Assembly: GCA_947568835.1 (NCBI GenBank)
Contig: OX387608.1
Location: 10,144,001 to 10,208,000 of the forward strand
From: Protonemura montana
Lineage: Eukaryota; Arthropoda; Insecta; Plecoptera; Nemouridae
DNA: 64,000 nucleotides
Reading direction: 5' to 3'
Each line of letters begins with the position of its first letter. Position 1 is the first letter of the stretch. Shown piece after piece: positions 49,622 to 61,146 of the stretch. The notes beneath the pieces are model-generated. The model was not told the origin of the DNA, did no database searches, and saw only the letters and a list, made by a program, of their open reading frames with translations. Position numbers and translations under genes: made by a program.

Positions 49622-50293
49622 TATACATGTAATATATTGTATGCGAAGTTGATTGCTACGCTTTTGAGATGATCACATATCTCTCTTAAATTTCAAATCT
49701 CAAATCTCTCTTAAAAATCGTGTTCAATGTCGTAGTTTCCGAGATGAGTCCCTTGGGATTCTGGGATATACATTCTCATCTCAGTATTATTTGCATTCTC
49801 CGTGTGTACTAAGAGCTGAGGGGTAAAAAGAACTTAGTGATCCCATTGCAATTTCTTGGATCTGTGTTGACAAATATTTGGAGAAAAACTATCCAAGATC
49901 AGCTAGAGAGGTGAATATTTGGGTTAAGCATATAAATATGTAAGCACGTGGTCAAATATGGGGGAGTGAGGAGAGAGAATCAGATATAAGGCAATCCCCA
50001 ATATTATATTTGATGTTATTGGGAAAATATTAATCCTAATAAAGCAGCAGAGATATGTTTATGTTCAAAATATCACAATATAGTTAAACATAAACTCAGG
50101 TGAGTATCAAAACATTTTTCAACTCAGAGTTAACGATTTTCTTACAACTGGACCTAAAATAATTGGGGAGATTGCAAGCCACCAAAACCCCCCTTATCTA
50201 TGCCTCCAACTTGCTGTTTTAAAAACGTCCAGCGATTCCAAACCATTGATGACTGATAAATTAAACAGTTATTTATTATCAGGAACACCAATA
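49622..50293. other. Intron stretch without recognised features
   Basis: Short CTCTCTTAAA/TCAAATCT repetition occurs near 49680-49720. Nothing else was recognised. Confidence 0.5.
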
Positions 50294-50400
50294 CCCTCTC
50301 AAAGATAGATGCCCAAATGGGGACTCGAACCCCGATCGCCACCTATCGCTGGTCTTGCTCTAACCCATTGAGCTACATAGACACATAATTTTTGAGAGGG
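50294..50400 (-). mobile_element. tRNA-like unit bounded by a 10-bp inverted repeat
   Basis: On the minus strand, a tRNA-like core at about 50386-50306 has an A-box TAGCTCAATGGGTTAGAGC with a matching D-stem (GCTC/GAGC) and a B-box GGTTCGAGTCC with a GGGG/CCCC T-stem. The anticodon arm is poor: the loop AGCGATA lacks U33, and a nominal CGA anticodon would read serine. The acceptor stem is not convincing either. It is therefore a tRNA-derived element or pseudogene, not a working tRNA. The core lies inside a perfect inverted repeat, CCCTCTCAAA at 50294-50303 and TTTGAGAGGG at 50391-50400. Confidence 0.6.
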
Positions 50401-51109
50401 CAGAAGTGTTCTTATAATAAAATACCCCGCGCATTGCAAGCGTTTGCAATTTAAATCAGATTTTACATAATTAAACTGATTTGTACTTGGTAAGTCAGAA
50501 AGCAGTATTCGAATACGACTGGACTTCTTCTCTATAAAGCTCAATGGACTAAAATAGCCAGCTAACTTCTTGAACCTACATTCTTCGGTGCTGTGATAAC
50601 AAAAGAAACACCGTACATATTTTAACCAAATCCAATAAGTTATCGTAAATAAATAATGGCATAGTAATTAAGTTTGCTTTTCGAACACATATCTTTGACT
50701 AATCAAAATACCTTTGGCTGCGGTCGAAAATGCGGGTAATCTATGGGTGAAATAGCCGCCAAAGTTGCTTGCTCAGATTCGACCGGAGATGGGATTAAGC
50801 GGCCAGGAATTAATTTAATCACCGGCTCATTTAAATTAGCATTTTTAGGTTTGGTTGAGATCTAAAAATCGTGTAAAATTCGCCGTTGCAACATGATAGT
50901 CGGCCATGAATTTGATACTTTTCGCTAAGTCTTTTTTTTTTAGGTACTAGCGTATTATCTGCTTTTCTGAATAGTACCATCCTTCCAAAATGACTTGGGT
51001 GAGGCTCTAATTTTTCTTCCAAAAATACCAAAGAGATACATGGTGATAGATAACGATTACACGGACACTATTTAGCTATTATAATTATGTTTATATGTAG
51101 TTTTATAGA
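50401..51109. other. Intron stretch without recognised features
   Basis: AT-rich sequence with short open frames only. Confidence 0.5.
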
Positions 51110-51490
51110 GAAAGGGCTTATAAATGCTCTGCTGAGCTAATGGGCCGGCAACACGTGGTGACGGTAGGTGCTACCCGATGGCGCTTGCGGCCGACATTTC
51201 TTACAAACTTCTACAGTTAAATAATTGAGACTCAAAATATCAATACAGGTACATCAATCGTTAAGGTGGGCAGTGATAAAGATTAATTGAGCGTAAACCA
51301 GCCTCAAATACTAGTAATCTGTGAGAAAAAAATAAAAAAATAAAATTACTTAACACTCGAAACGACGGTGACTCCATCAAGAAGCATCCTTCAGTTTTGT
51401 CAGAAAAGAAGTAATTCAGCGGTCATTTATAGCGAAGACAGTTTCACATTAGCGCTGGAACTCAGACTATCCGTATAGACTCAATGCTGT
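51110..51490 (-). mobile_element. Family B MITE-like element, copy 6, with both ends
   Basis: This inverted copy runs TCTGCTGAGCTAATGGGCCG, GCAACACGTGGTGACGGTAG, CACAATCG-type centre, GATTAATTGAGCGTAAACCA, TACTAGTAATCTGTGAG, CTCGAAACGACGGTGACTCC, CATCCTTCAGTTTTGTCAG and CACATTAGCGCTGGAACTCA, ending CGTATAGACTCAAT. It is collinear with copy 5 and gives the longest view of the element. Confidence 0.75.
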
Positions 51491-52080
51491 TTTTAAGAAA
51501 CCTAAAGACGTTCAAAAAGTTTCCCAGTCTTACATGTAAGCCTCAAAAATCGCAAATTACACCTTTTTTTCTTTTCAAATATTGCAATAAAAATATCATA
51601 TTCAAGCCTAATCGAAAAAAAAACGTCACGCAAATTTTAAAATCTTCGCCTTACCCTTAACCTATATAACGAGCATACAAGCAAATCCAGCAAAACTCTA
51701 TGAATAAATCATTTTAAATATATATTTATCTCGTCGATATCGACTATGGACTTGTAATGATGAATAAGTGATAAAACGAATCGGAATATTTTATCATGGA
51801 CAAGTGGACGCATGTTCGTTTTGGTATTTCAAACGTGACGATAAATCAAAGATGGCAAGTGCCACGAAATGGACGCGCTGGCGGTGAATATTTCATTGCG
51901 ATTTGTGTGTCCTACTTACCGAATTGCATTCAATTAATATACAATAATCAGTAATTATCATTGAGCTGGTTGGATTACAATTGGAAATTATTGAAATAAA
52001 TCTGTTGGCAAAATCAAGCTGGTGGAGGTGCCGCCGTCCAGTACAGAAGCTTGAAAAGCGTGTAAGTTTTCGAAATAATT
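51491..52080. other. Intron stretch without recognised features
   Basis: AT-rich sequence with nothing recognised. Confidence 0.5.
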
Positions 52081-52310
52081 TCACGTTGCGTGCCGCTAGA
52101 GGCACCACCGGTCGTTTTATGGTGAAATGCGGGCCAACCGTCATTTTTTTAAATCACTCAAAATCGTCTCAGCTGATATCTGCCATTATCCTTTTGCTCT
52201 AAAGCTTTTGTCGTGCCAAGATGGTTTGTTTATGTAAATATTTCTAGCAATTAAAATAAACCTAGGAATTATTTTGCGATGGTAATAAGTCATTTTAAAT
52301 TCCGCTAGTT
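52081..52310 (+). mobile_element. Family C element, copy 6, right end decayed
   Basis: The core is GCCGCTAGAGGCACCACCGG, TCGTTTTATGGTGAAATGCG and GGCCAACCGTCATTTTTTTA. It is followed by AAAGCTTTTGTCGTGCCAAG and TTTTAAATTCCGCTAG, matching copies 1 and 5. The usual terminal block is absent or too diverged. Confidence 0.7.
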
Positions 52311-55300
52311 AAATCAAAACTGAAACACCTTCTTTCGTAAGTATATCGACTTCATCTTTACTGTCTCGATAATACTCTAAACGACCAAAATTCTGCAAAG
52401 CCTTAAAGAAAATGGGTTTGACCAGCCCCTGTCTCCTCCCATTGTTGCCCTCAAAACATTATTACCACAGATTTGGTATTACTACTTGCATTGTTTTGAT
52501 TTGAAACTCCGATGATGCAGTTCTCAAAAATAGATGAAAAACTGGAATGTGGCTTTTATTGACCTCATGAGAGCACACGATTAAATTTATTTGGTCGAAG
52601 AAACCCAGGATAGGTACAGTGTTCCAGTGGTTTTCATTTTTGATTTACACTATTTCTAAGTAAAAAAAAATCACTCCCACTTTGTGTGAGATCGTTTTTT
52701 ATGCTTTTTTACAGATTGTTCAACAGATTATAAAAATATATAAATAAACAAAGACTTGGGCAAATCATAACCTCAAAATCTCACTAGGCAGTCATCTTAA
52801 AACAGTTAGTAGAATTAACTTAAGAAGTGTCCAGAGAGATTTTTTTATCTAGATAACCATGGTTTTTGTAAACCTGCTGTACTTTACCAAAATACTAATA
52901 TTTTTCATAGATTGTAAAAACTATTGTTGTTACCATTACTCATACTTAAAATAGCATGACAATGAATGAATAAGTCAAGTTAACGAACTGTTAAAAACGT
53001 AACGGGCGACTGAAAACAGCGTGAAGCTGCAACCAGTTATCCAGCGGTGTGCTAGCACGTTTCGGGCACGGTTGTACCTTGCCCGGTTGTCAGGCTGCCG
53101 ACAAGCTACGTTAACCTCGAGACTCTGTCCGCTTCAATTTATCAACATCAGCTAGCATTGAAAACAAAAGGATCGAATTAATCAGCAGGGCGACTGTCTT
53201 ACCAGTAGCAGGTAGACTTAGCGGTTGCCAGCCGCTTGCTCTAATGAGTAAGAGTGAGCTGGAATGATGTGTGAATCTTATTTGTGTGAGAGAGAGGGGT
53301 TAGGGCTGATGTTCCATCCAGCCTCCGTTCTGTCTGGCATGAAGAATCCAGTGTCCTTTGGCGAAAATGGTAATTGAATATGGCGAGGTGGAACGAGGTG
53401 GGGAATAATACACTCTGGTCGGAATTTTACTGGGTGTGTATGTGTGTGGTTATTACAGGGCAAGTATTTTGCATTGAATTTGGATTATTAAAATTAATTT
53501 GTTTGTCTATGGGAAGTTTATATAGTAATTGGATAGGGAGATTACGAATTTAATTTTCTATTTATAGATATTTTAATGGGCGACGTTGCTCTCATGTTGG
53601 AGTATATTTTAGATCTTGCAAGGTATAGAGATACGAAAAGTCGAAGAGTTACTAATTCAAAAGATATATGCATTCTTTTTTATATTTTTATTTTATTAAC
53701 TGATGATTTGCCTTATCTTTGATCTGTTATCTAGATCATTATTGTATCGTTTTCTTTATCTTTATCTTTAAAAATATTAAAAAAAAAATTGTCTGTCAAA
53801 ACTTTGTTCACAAGTCACGACAAAATTAGTAAATTTGATTTTAATTGAAAACCCAATGAGAACGCATATAGAAAACTGTGATTTTCATAAACGCATACCA
53901 AAATAGAAGCGGAATTTCATTGATAAAACGCCTCTCAAGTTACTTTCCAGAAAGTTACAAACAATAAAAACATGTTTTTTTTTCTAGGCACATCCTACGT
54001 CCAGGTGCTCTAAGAAAATCCCCCCATTCATTTTTATACTAGTGGCACGTCATCAAATTAATCTCACACCTATATACTGTTTTTTTTTTTTTTTTTACTT
54101 TTAGGGTTGAAAGCTTCAAGCTTCTGTATTCGTTAAACCTTGATTACGCTCTCTCGATTAACACGCCCATATTACAAAGCTATTTAGGCGAGTTATTTTT
54201 ATACCTTAGTCACAAAATCAAAATTAAAAACAAAAAAAAAAACCAGGCAGATACACATTGAAAATTCATGGCTATATTGGGTTTCGTTTGAGAAGTGAAG
54301 CAAGAATTTCTATTAAATAAAAATAGCTGCCTTGTAAAAGAATGGGATCTTATACCACCTCTAGTATTATAGTGTATCCCAAAAAAGCATGTAAGTATTA
54401 CAGGCTGGTAAATGATCTTAGTACACTTAGATATAGAAGTCAATATTAACCTTTGCAATATGTTAACCATCAGAATTGATTCATTGAGCTTCGTAGTTGA
54501 ATGTATTGAATTGCATTGCAATTATATTCCCGGTGTTCACCTGATTAAAATGGCTTAGGATAGGTATATGAGTTGGTAACACAGCTTTGATGGTCGAGTC
54601 CAAAGCGGGATGAAATTTTAACACTTGACATGATACAAAGACCCTCTTAACTGGCATTTGCAAACTTTCAAAAACCAATACACCTGAGTTGCTGGGACGT
54701 ACCATAATCATTCAGTAACACCGGAGAAACAACCAACGCCATATAATAACACGCATTTTTTGCTGTTTTGTTTTCGTTCCGTGGGGTTATTGTTGTTTAG
54801 TGTTGAACGCGAAGAGCGATAATAATTAGGAAAGGTATCCTTAAAAGGCCGGGCCGATGTCTCTATTGTAGAGCCTGGATCTTAGAGCCCCGCGAGCCAG
54901 CGCGTTTCTTGTGCGCGGCTAGATGGAGAAATTTGAATCACATTCTTTTGAGGCGGCAGGTTGTCTAACAGAGAGCAGGTTGGCATAGCCGTAAACTTGG
55001 GCGCTACGGTAGCTTTTTACGCACTCTCGCGAGTAACGGGCTCAAGATGGTTTACGGTATGGTTTTCGGTAGTTTTTAGTTCCAGTTGTTTTACAGCGTA
55101 CGTCTTGGGTTTGGAAAATTTTTCAGATTCTATTTCAAAGTCTTTTGTTGTTTTTTGTATCTTCTAAGGGGGTGCCACCGATAAGCCATCCTTTCAGGAG
55201 AGAAGTCGCTTGGTTAAGAAATCTACTACCAGAGAGCGTTAGCATCGCGACAGAAAGGGATGATAGTTGTGCGAGTGAGATAAGACTATATAGCAAATAA

Positions 55301-58009
55301 CGCCATCTATCGGAGGAGATCCAAACTATTTGAGCTTGTGGAAGGGGATTCCCTGCCCTGCACCATGGTTTTCCGTAGCAATTTTAAACCAACGTGGAAC
55401 ATCTGTGCAAGCCATCTCTGACCTGACTTTATTAAATTTAATATCATCGATAACTTCTTGCTAGTGTGGAGCTGAACTTCATTGCTCCAATTGTAATGAG
55501 AAAAGTCCAGTTTGTTGATATTAGAGCCAAAGTACAAACAAGCAAAGAATTCCACACGACCGGCCTTTTACAAATGACCAAGAAAGGAATAATCTCTTAT
55601 ATTTCTTGATTTTAATTCCTTGTTATCATTATGCACATTTAAGCACCTTTTGTAATCATGACACGTGCCAAAAAGTAGGTAATGCTTTTGGGGGGTTCCC
55701 AAGTGGCTTCGGACAAGTTTTTGCAGATATACCCTTGCATCACAAAAGAAGTTACAAAACTAGAAATCGAGTGTGTTGTAGGCAAAGTATTTGCAACTTT
55801 CTTCGAACATGGACCTCCTTGATTTTAAACTTCAATTACCAAAATCAATCTCCAAAAAAAATTCAATTTTTATCTAAATTCAGAACAGCGCCCAAAATAA
55901 ACTAAACGCATTTTTGTTTAAAGGCATTAGCTTGAGACTGATTTTAAGAAACCACAAATATTTCCCCTTTAAAAACCAAACATGGGAAACCATCGGGCAC
56001 CATTGAATGCACGCCCTGGAAAATGTGGTCACGTGATGTCTTCGGCGAGGGCACGGGCGGTGGGCAGTACGATCGGGCGATTGCGTGACTTTTTCCCTGG
56101 TAATTTGACACTCACGAGAGAAGAGATTCTGCTCCAAAGAATAAAATGAATAGACTAGTGGTGTGGGGTTGCCATTACTATCTCTTGTACGTGATAATAA
56201 TCAGTGTAGCCGATGGCACCGAAGTTTTTATTTTGGATATATATACCATGTATATAAAAAGAATACATATGTAAGAATATGTTGGTTTTTATTATACCTT
56301 TTACCAAAAAAATAATAATAAACTAAATCATGGCCAATGGATTTGCGCTTTCCATTGTGAATTTAATGATGGTGAACTTTTTTACATAAAATAAAAGTCT
56401 ACAGAACCGAATCGAAAGGTTTGCAAAAAATCACACGCACCCAATCAAATTCTGTTCCTTTAATTGGGGCCCATGAAAACTATTACATGGTTTCTTAATT
56501 GTGATCAAAAGCTTTCTCCTATCGCAGTTTTCAATTAAATGGTGTAAGATGAATTTTAGAACCTAAAGATCACGACAAGCGAATGCCGTAAACTTAAGAG
56601 AAACCGTAATTTGTTTGGCTTATGGTTTAGTGCATTGTCGTTCAAACTGTATTGTTGTGATAGTAAGACAGTATAAACAAAGTCTACATACTCCAAACGT
56701 CAGCAGCTACGTTCTGCGTCGTCAGAAAAAATGATACAATCAGACAAAAAATATTGACGGAAAACAAACGCTTCTTTATAAAAAAAATTGTAGCACTATC
56801 ACTGACATTAATTTAAAGAGAATCTAATGGATTTTTTCTATATTTTTGACACGTTCACATTTTACTTCATGTAAACCATTGATAGTTTCAAACGTGTTAA
56901 AGCTGTTGTTGAGGATTTTGGCGGGAAATATTGATTGCTGTTTTAATTAACAAAGTGTGGTACGCGTACTCCCTGTGTGTATGGGAAAAGTTTAGTGGGG
57001 GTACGCGATACACTTTTCTGGAGCACGTCACATTACTACTAATCGTAATTCAGAAGCATATATATTTTTTTTTAATTTTAAGCAAGGGCAACCTCACGAA
57101 TTGAATATCTATGTTTTCATGCATTTTTGTCACCTGAAACTAATTGTTTCAGCTTTCCAGTGCCTCACGTTCAGACGGCTGCTGCACATGAACAGTGCGA
57201 GATAGCATAAAAAAAAAAAAAAATCTGTTTTAGGCCTCTGTTTATTTACTTACAGTTTTAAGATTTGAATTAGGTTAGGTTCAAATTTGTTGTACTAATT
57301 TGACATAAAACGACCTATCTTTTTACACGAGGTATTCGGTGTCACGAAAATTATAGAAGAGGTACACACATGTCAAAAGTTTGGAAATACTACTGAAGAG
57401 AGATGCCCTGCTTTCCAATACAGGTGGCTCAGGACGATTCCGAAAATGGCTAATTTGGCTTACCGGTAAATTTGTATGAATTTTATTTTGCGTTTGCGTT
57501 TAAGTTCCGTACTACTGCTATGTTTCTTGCGAATGGGCCCGAAGTCTTAAATAAGTCTATACACAGATCGATTATTACCGAATGCTCGGGTAATTACAAT
57601 AAGCCGCTATGAAAGTGTCGAGGTGAATAGGTCTTCAAATTTCTCGGTCTATCATTTAATCAAAGGTCACAGCGGTTATGACGAGCTGCAACATACTCAT
57701 ACCATACCATCACAATTTACCAATCTTCATCAAGTTTAATTGACCTTTCCTCATCCCTGAACTAATTATATGCAATTACTACTAATGTATGCTGGCCGCG
57801 AGAGAAAATACTTGCGTTCATCTCTGCCTGTGTACATGTTTAATGACCGGAGTTAATTTCTGGTACAAGTAATCAATTCGAGGCTAGGGCAGCTTATCAA
57901 AACCGAAAAAGGTGCGTGTCCTGTTTATTAGACTCCCGATTTGTGGTTTGAAATAAATACCCTTATTATTCATTGACATGCACAAAGATTAGTGATTTGT
58001 TTTATGTCG
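52311..58009. other. Intron stretch without recognised genes
   Basis: This holds a T17 run at 54080-54096, a GC-richer block at 54840-55070 and AT-rich remainder. Open frames of 60-103 codons lack recognisable motifs. Near 55305 the string CGCCATCTATCGG resembles ends of some insect transposable elements, but nothing around it supports a named element. Confidence 0.45.
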
Positions 58010-58198
58010 TTGATAGATTGATTTGTGGGGTCTAACGACGCACTGTTTTGACAACAGGCCCTGTGGCACTGATCTGATAGTGTCGGTGAATGAGTGGAAG
58101 ACGATGAACCTAGCCTAGGATAGAATGGAGGAGAGGGAACCCTAGGTCTGTAGAATAGCACCAAGGAGACCACCGGCTTAACGTCCCTTTCGAAGGAA
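58010..58198 (-). mobile_element. 5S-headed SINE, 3' half only
   Basis: The plus strand shows the tail complement (GGGGTCTAACGACGCACTGT, TTTGACAACAGGCCCTGTGG) and the start of the body (AGAATAGCACCAAGGAGACC, ACCGGCTTAACGTCCC). The 5' body and the 5S head are absent. It lies about 280 bp inside the intron downstream of METTL9 exon 58666-58476. Confidence 0.78.
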
Positions 58199-58475
58199 AA
58201 CTCATCTTAATGGTCACAGTCAGTCAGTTACTAAGATATATTTTTACAAAAATCGGACGTTATTTTTTAATAAGACGTTGGAATACTAAATCTAAGCTAG
58301 TAGACACTGGAATTAGTAATAACTCAAATTGAAATATGTGTATTTGTATAAAAAAAAATATTCGGGGATATTTTGACAGCTAGCGGTGAGATTCAAATAT
58401 GGCTTCTGAGATCCAACAATTCCTCGTCACCAGAACCAAAATCGAAATGGGTTTAAATTTTCGAATGGCACTCAC

Positions 58476-58666
58476 CCATTGATCGAGGTCTGCGTGAGGA
58501 ACCACGCCAAGACAGACTTGGCGATGGAGTGCCACAACTGAGTGAACACCCAATCGGACTTCTGTGAAGACATCTCGAGGAACTCCTCGGTGTCAGCGTC
58601 CACGCCGAGCTGCAGAAGCCGCGACCGTGCGTCGTCAGACAGACCAGAGTCATCGATGTGGTACCA
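58476..58666 (-). CDS. METTL9: METTL9 (DREV) internal exon, N-terminal region
   Basis: This is the first visible coding exon of a METTL9-type protein-histidine N-methyltransferase, which in vertebrates methylates the pros nitrogen of histidine in HxH-type motifs. The exon is 191 nt: 63 codons starting at W-Y-H plus two bases of a split Gly codon. The acceptor is a pyrimidine stretch ending CCTTACAG before TGG, and the donor is AATGG followed by GTGAGT. The peptide contains QKSDWVFTQLWHS, then SVLAWFLTQTSIN, which aligns with the METTL9 segment preceding the methyltransferase fold (family pattern SGW-F-QL-HS ... SRTSING). The reading frame joins the 5974-5765 exon exactly, giving I-N-G-L-L-G-R-G-S. 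Codon use is GC-rich compared with the surrounding intron. An upstream exon carrying the start and signal-anchor region must exist but was not identified. The family assignment rests on remembered sequence, so the identity is secure at family level only. Confidence 0.92.
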
Positions 58667-58684
58667 CTGTAAGGAAAGGGAAAT

Positions 58685-58816
58685 TGTTTAACGACGCATT
58701 TTTACGTGGTGTCGATCATTGATCGGATATTGGTTGCTTGAATTGTGTTGTTTACGGGTTTACATTCATTATGGTCACCTATCCAATAACCTTTCAAAAC
58801 GTATTATTGCTGAACT
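58685..58816 (-). mobile_element. Degenerate 5S-SINE next to a METTL9 splice acceptor
   Basis: The tail complement GTTTAACGACGCA lies at about 58687-58699. A degraded head complement (ATGGTCACCTATCCAATAAC and GCTGAACTTC) lies at about 58778-58815, with the body replaced by about 75 bp of unrelated sequence. The tail end falls about 20 bp upstream of the METTL9 exon acceptor (AG at 58668-58667), so the polypyrimidine or branch region borders repeat-derived DNA. Confidence 0.6.
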
Positions 58817-60929
58817 TCAAAATGTATTCTTTTTGACAGGGCAGAATTGGCAGTGCAGCCTCCACGGCCTACCAGAAATTACCAGTTATTTAGGCACCTT
58901 ATTTTGGAGCACTTACAATTGAAACAGGAACACAGTTGTTTGGTATAAAACAACTGGATATTTTTTTTATATCAACTAATTAATTACTAACTGTGTCCAA
59001 TCAGAAGGTGACTCTGTAATTAACAGAAACACGGAAGTGCAAGCATTTTCCGTTAAAGCGTTCGATTGAAAGACAGCGCGTCAAATGGCCTGTTTTTGTT
59101 GAGAACACCGCAACTCTGAGCTGCATATTAAAGCGCAATAAGGCAAGGTATGCAGCTTGGATATACCTCGAGGCCAGTTGAAACTGACACAAATGTGGTC
59201 AGTACATAGCAGTGTGCAAAAAAACACTAACCTCCAAGCTGCAATCATTGGATTCTTGTTAATTACTGTTCAGCAATGGTCGCATTGGTTTAATTAGCGA
59301 CTTAGAAAGTTCTGTGTTAGATCAAAGTGTGAAGTTTTGATTGCGTACCTCCGACTTAGAACTGTGTGGTTTTACGATCAATCAACGAAACGCACTCGAT
59401 TTTGTAACGGTCGATGTTTGGTAGTGCAATCAAGAAAATGGGCTAGGTTGTTCTTTAATTAAAGAATGTAGTTTAGTAATTATATTTGCGGGAACCATTA
59501 TTACGTTCAGTAATCGGTATTCGTTTGAAATGAGTAATTCAAAGTTGCCTTGCGAAATCTTTCTGGTATGGGAAGTGATTGAACAATGATCCAAATCCCA
59601 ATTAAACTGATTATTTTTTAACAATGCTAGTTTTTTTTTTTGCCACGAATGACAACAAAATGCTTTAGTTAGTTTTACTCACAATTCACAGTTCCGAACA
59701 TCCGGAGACAAAATATTTCAAATACCCTCGCTAACAACCCTGACTTCTCATCAGTTTTTTTTTTTCTCACCGATTCGTTTGTAAAAAGTTAGTTATCAGC
59801 CCATTGAACCAATCATGGGCGTGTGAATAAAGAACTTGTAAACAGATCCAATCCGATTGTAAATAAAGCTAATTTACTATTGGTAATTGGAATTGGTCTG
59901 GTTTTGAGGTAGACAGATAAAATGTAATTAGTTGTTGCCCACTAGTTGGTTAGCAGGCGAGGTAATGTCAATTGAGATTCTACCTGAACAACAATCCCTA
60001 TTTACCTTCTACCACAGCTTCTGCGATCAACTCACCACAAGAATTGATTTGAATGCAAAACAAAACAAAACAAAAAGTTGCTCGTTCAATACATGCCAGT
60101 GATTGTGTATATTCTTGTGATACGATTGTACGTTGCATAGATAAAGCCCATCAACTCACGAGCCACTGAAATTCCAGATAACTAATTAGAATCAGACGAA
60201 TTTAAAAAACAGCCCCGAATTGCAAGATATATGTGATTTAAGAAGAATTCTATTTCCATTCTTCTATATCTAAGAAAGACTGAAAGAATGAGATAAAAAA
60301 AACTTTTGCAATGTTCTGATCCATGCAACATAGTCATTCTGGCATCGCTGATCATCATAGCACAGCGCTGCTAGAGAAACATTAAAAATGTATTAGTATT
60401 TTTAATTGTTTTTTTCATTCAGAGACTAGAATTACCAACTAAAAAGTGTTGAACACAATTACATCTTGATTCAAAAAAATTATATAATTGCTATTCGGAT
60501 GTATATGCCCAGCACATGTACATTTGGACCATTCGAATCAAGACAGATGGGCACCTCTTCTGGACCTTGCTGGCGTCACACACAGAACGAAATGGGTGTC
60601 CAGGTGGAAAAGAGATTAAAATACTAGGTAATGCCACTCGCAATTATAATCAAAGACAGAATCTGTGCAACGAATAGCACGTGTTGCCCAACCCAGTGTC
60701 ATTCCTTCGACTACACAAATCTTAATTCAAAAGATATCTCGCACACTCTTGATTACCTGACCATGAAAGAAAAAAAGCACCTAACACAGACAGAGTACAG
60801 TAAAATTGGTAACTTAATATTTGAGATACTTCAACTGTACTAACATAGCACTATTTTTGCTATGTCTTCGCGAAATATTCCAGCCTAATTACTGAAATAT
60901 TTCTTTAAATTCGTTATTTCTTGTTATTA
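58817..60929. other. METTL9: Stretch upstream of the METTL9 exon, nothing recognised
   Basis: This is presumably METTL9 intron or 5' flank. It contains an (AAAAC)n tract near 60056-60078 and AT-rich sequence. I could not find the exon carrying the METTL9 start codon here. Confidence 0.45.
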
Positions 60930-61146
60930 TATACTCACATTTGAGACGGGTTTACGTTCAACCGTAACGATTGATATGCGTGAACCGATATTTTGAGTAA
61001 TTATTATGTAATTGAAGAGGTTTGTTAAAAAGTACGGCCGCAAACACCATCGGGTGGCACCTACCGTTACCACGTGTTACCGGCTCGTTTGCTCAGCAGA
61101 AAGTAGAACACTTACTCTGGCCATCTGACTATACCTATAAACTCAA
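60930..61146 (+). mobile_element. Family B MITE-like element, copy 7
   Basis: This copy runs CACATTTGAGACGGGTTTAC, GATATTTTGAGTAATTATTA, AACACCATCGGGTGGCACCT, ACCGTTACCACGTGTTACCG, GCTCGTTTGCTCAGCAGAAA and the terminus CTATACCTATAAACTCAATA. It is 5'-truncated relative to copy 5. Confidence 0.75.

Larger units (their letters stand above)
5975..58475 (-). other. METTL9: METTL9 giant intron of about 52.5 kb
   Basis: This intron is bounded by the donor GTGAGT after AATGG (58475 downward) and the acceptor CTTCCTGCAG (ending 5975). The flanking exons join in frame (phase 2) and are consecutive in the family's protein sequence, so no coding exon is missing between them. It hosts most repeats listed here. 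No nested gene with convincing family-level similarity was found in it on either strand. Confidence 0.85.

Noticed and set aside
50306..50386. Functional tRNA-Ser(CGA)
   Set aside because: The anticodon loop lacks U33, the anticodon stem pairs only weakly and the acceptor stem is not convincing.
58453..58653. Open frame of 66 codons overlapping the METTL9 exon on the same strand
   Set aside because: It is an out-of-frame shadow; the METTL9 frame has clear family motifs and splice signals.
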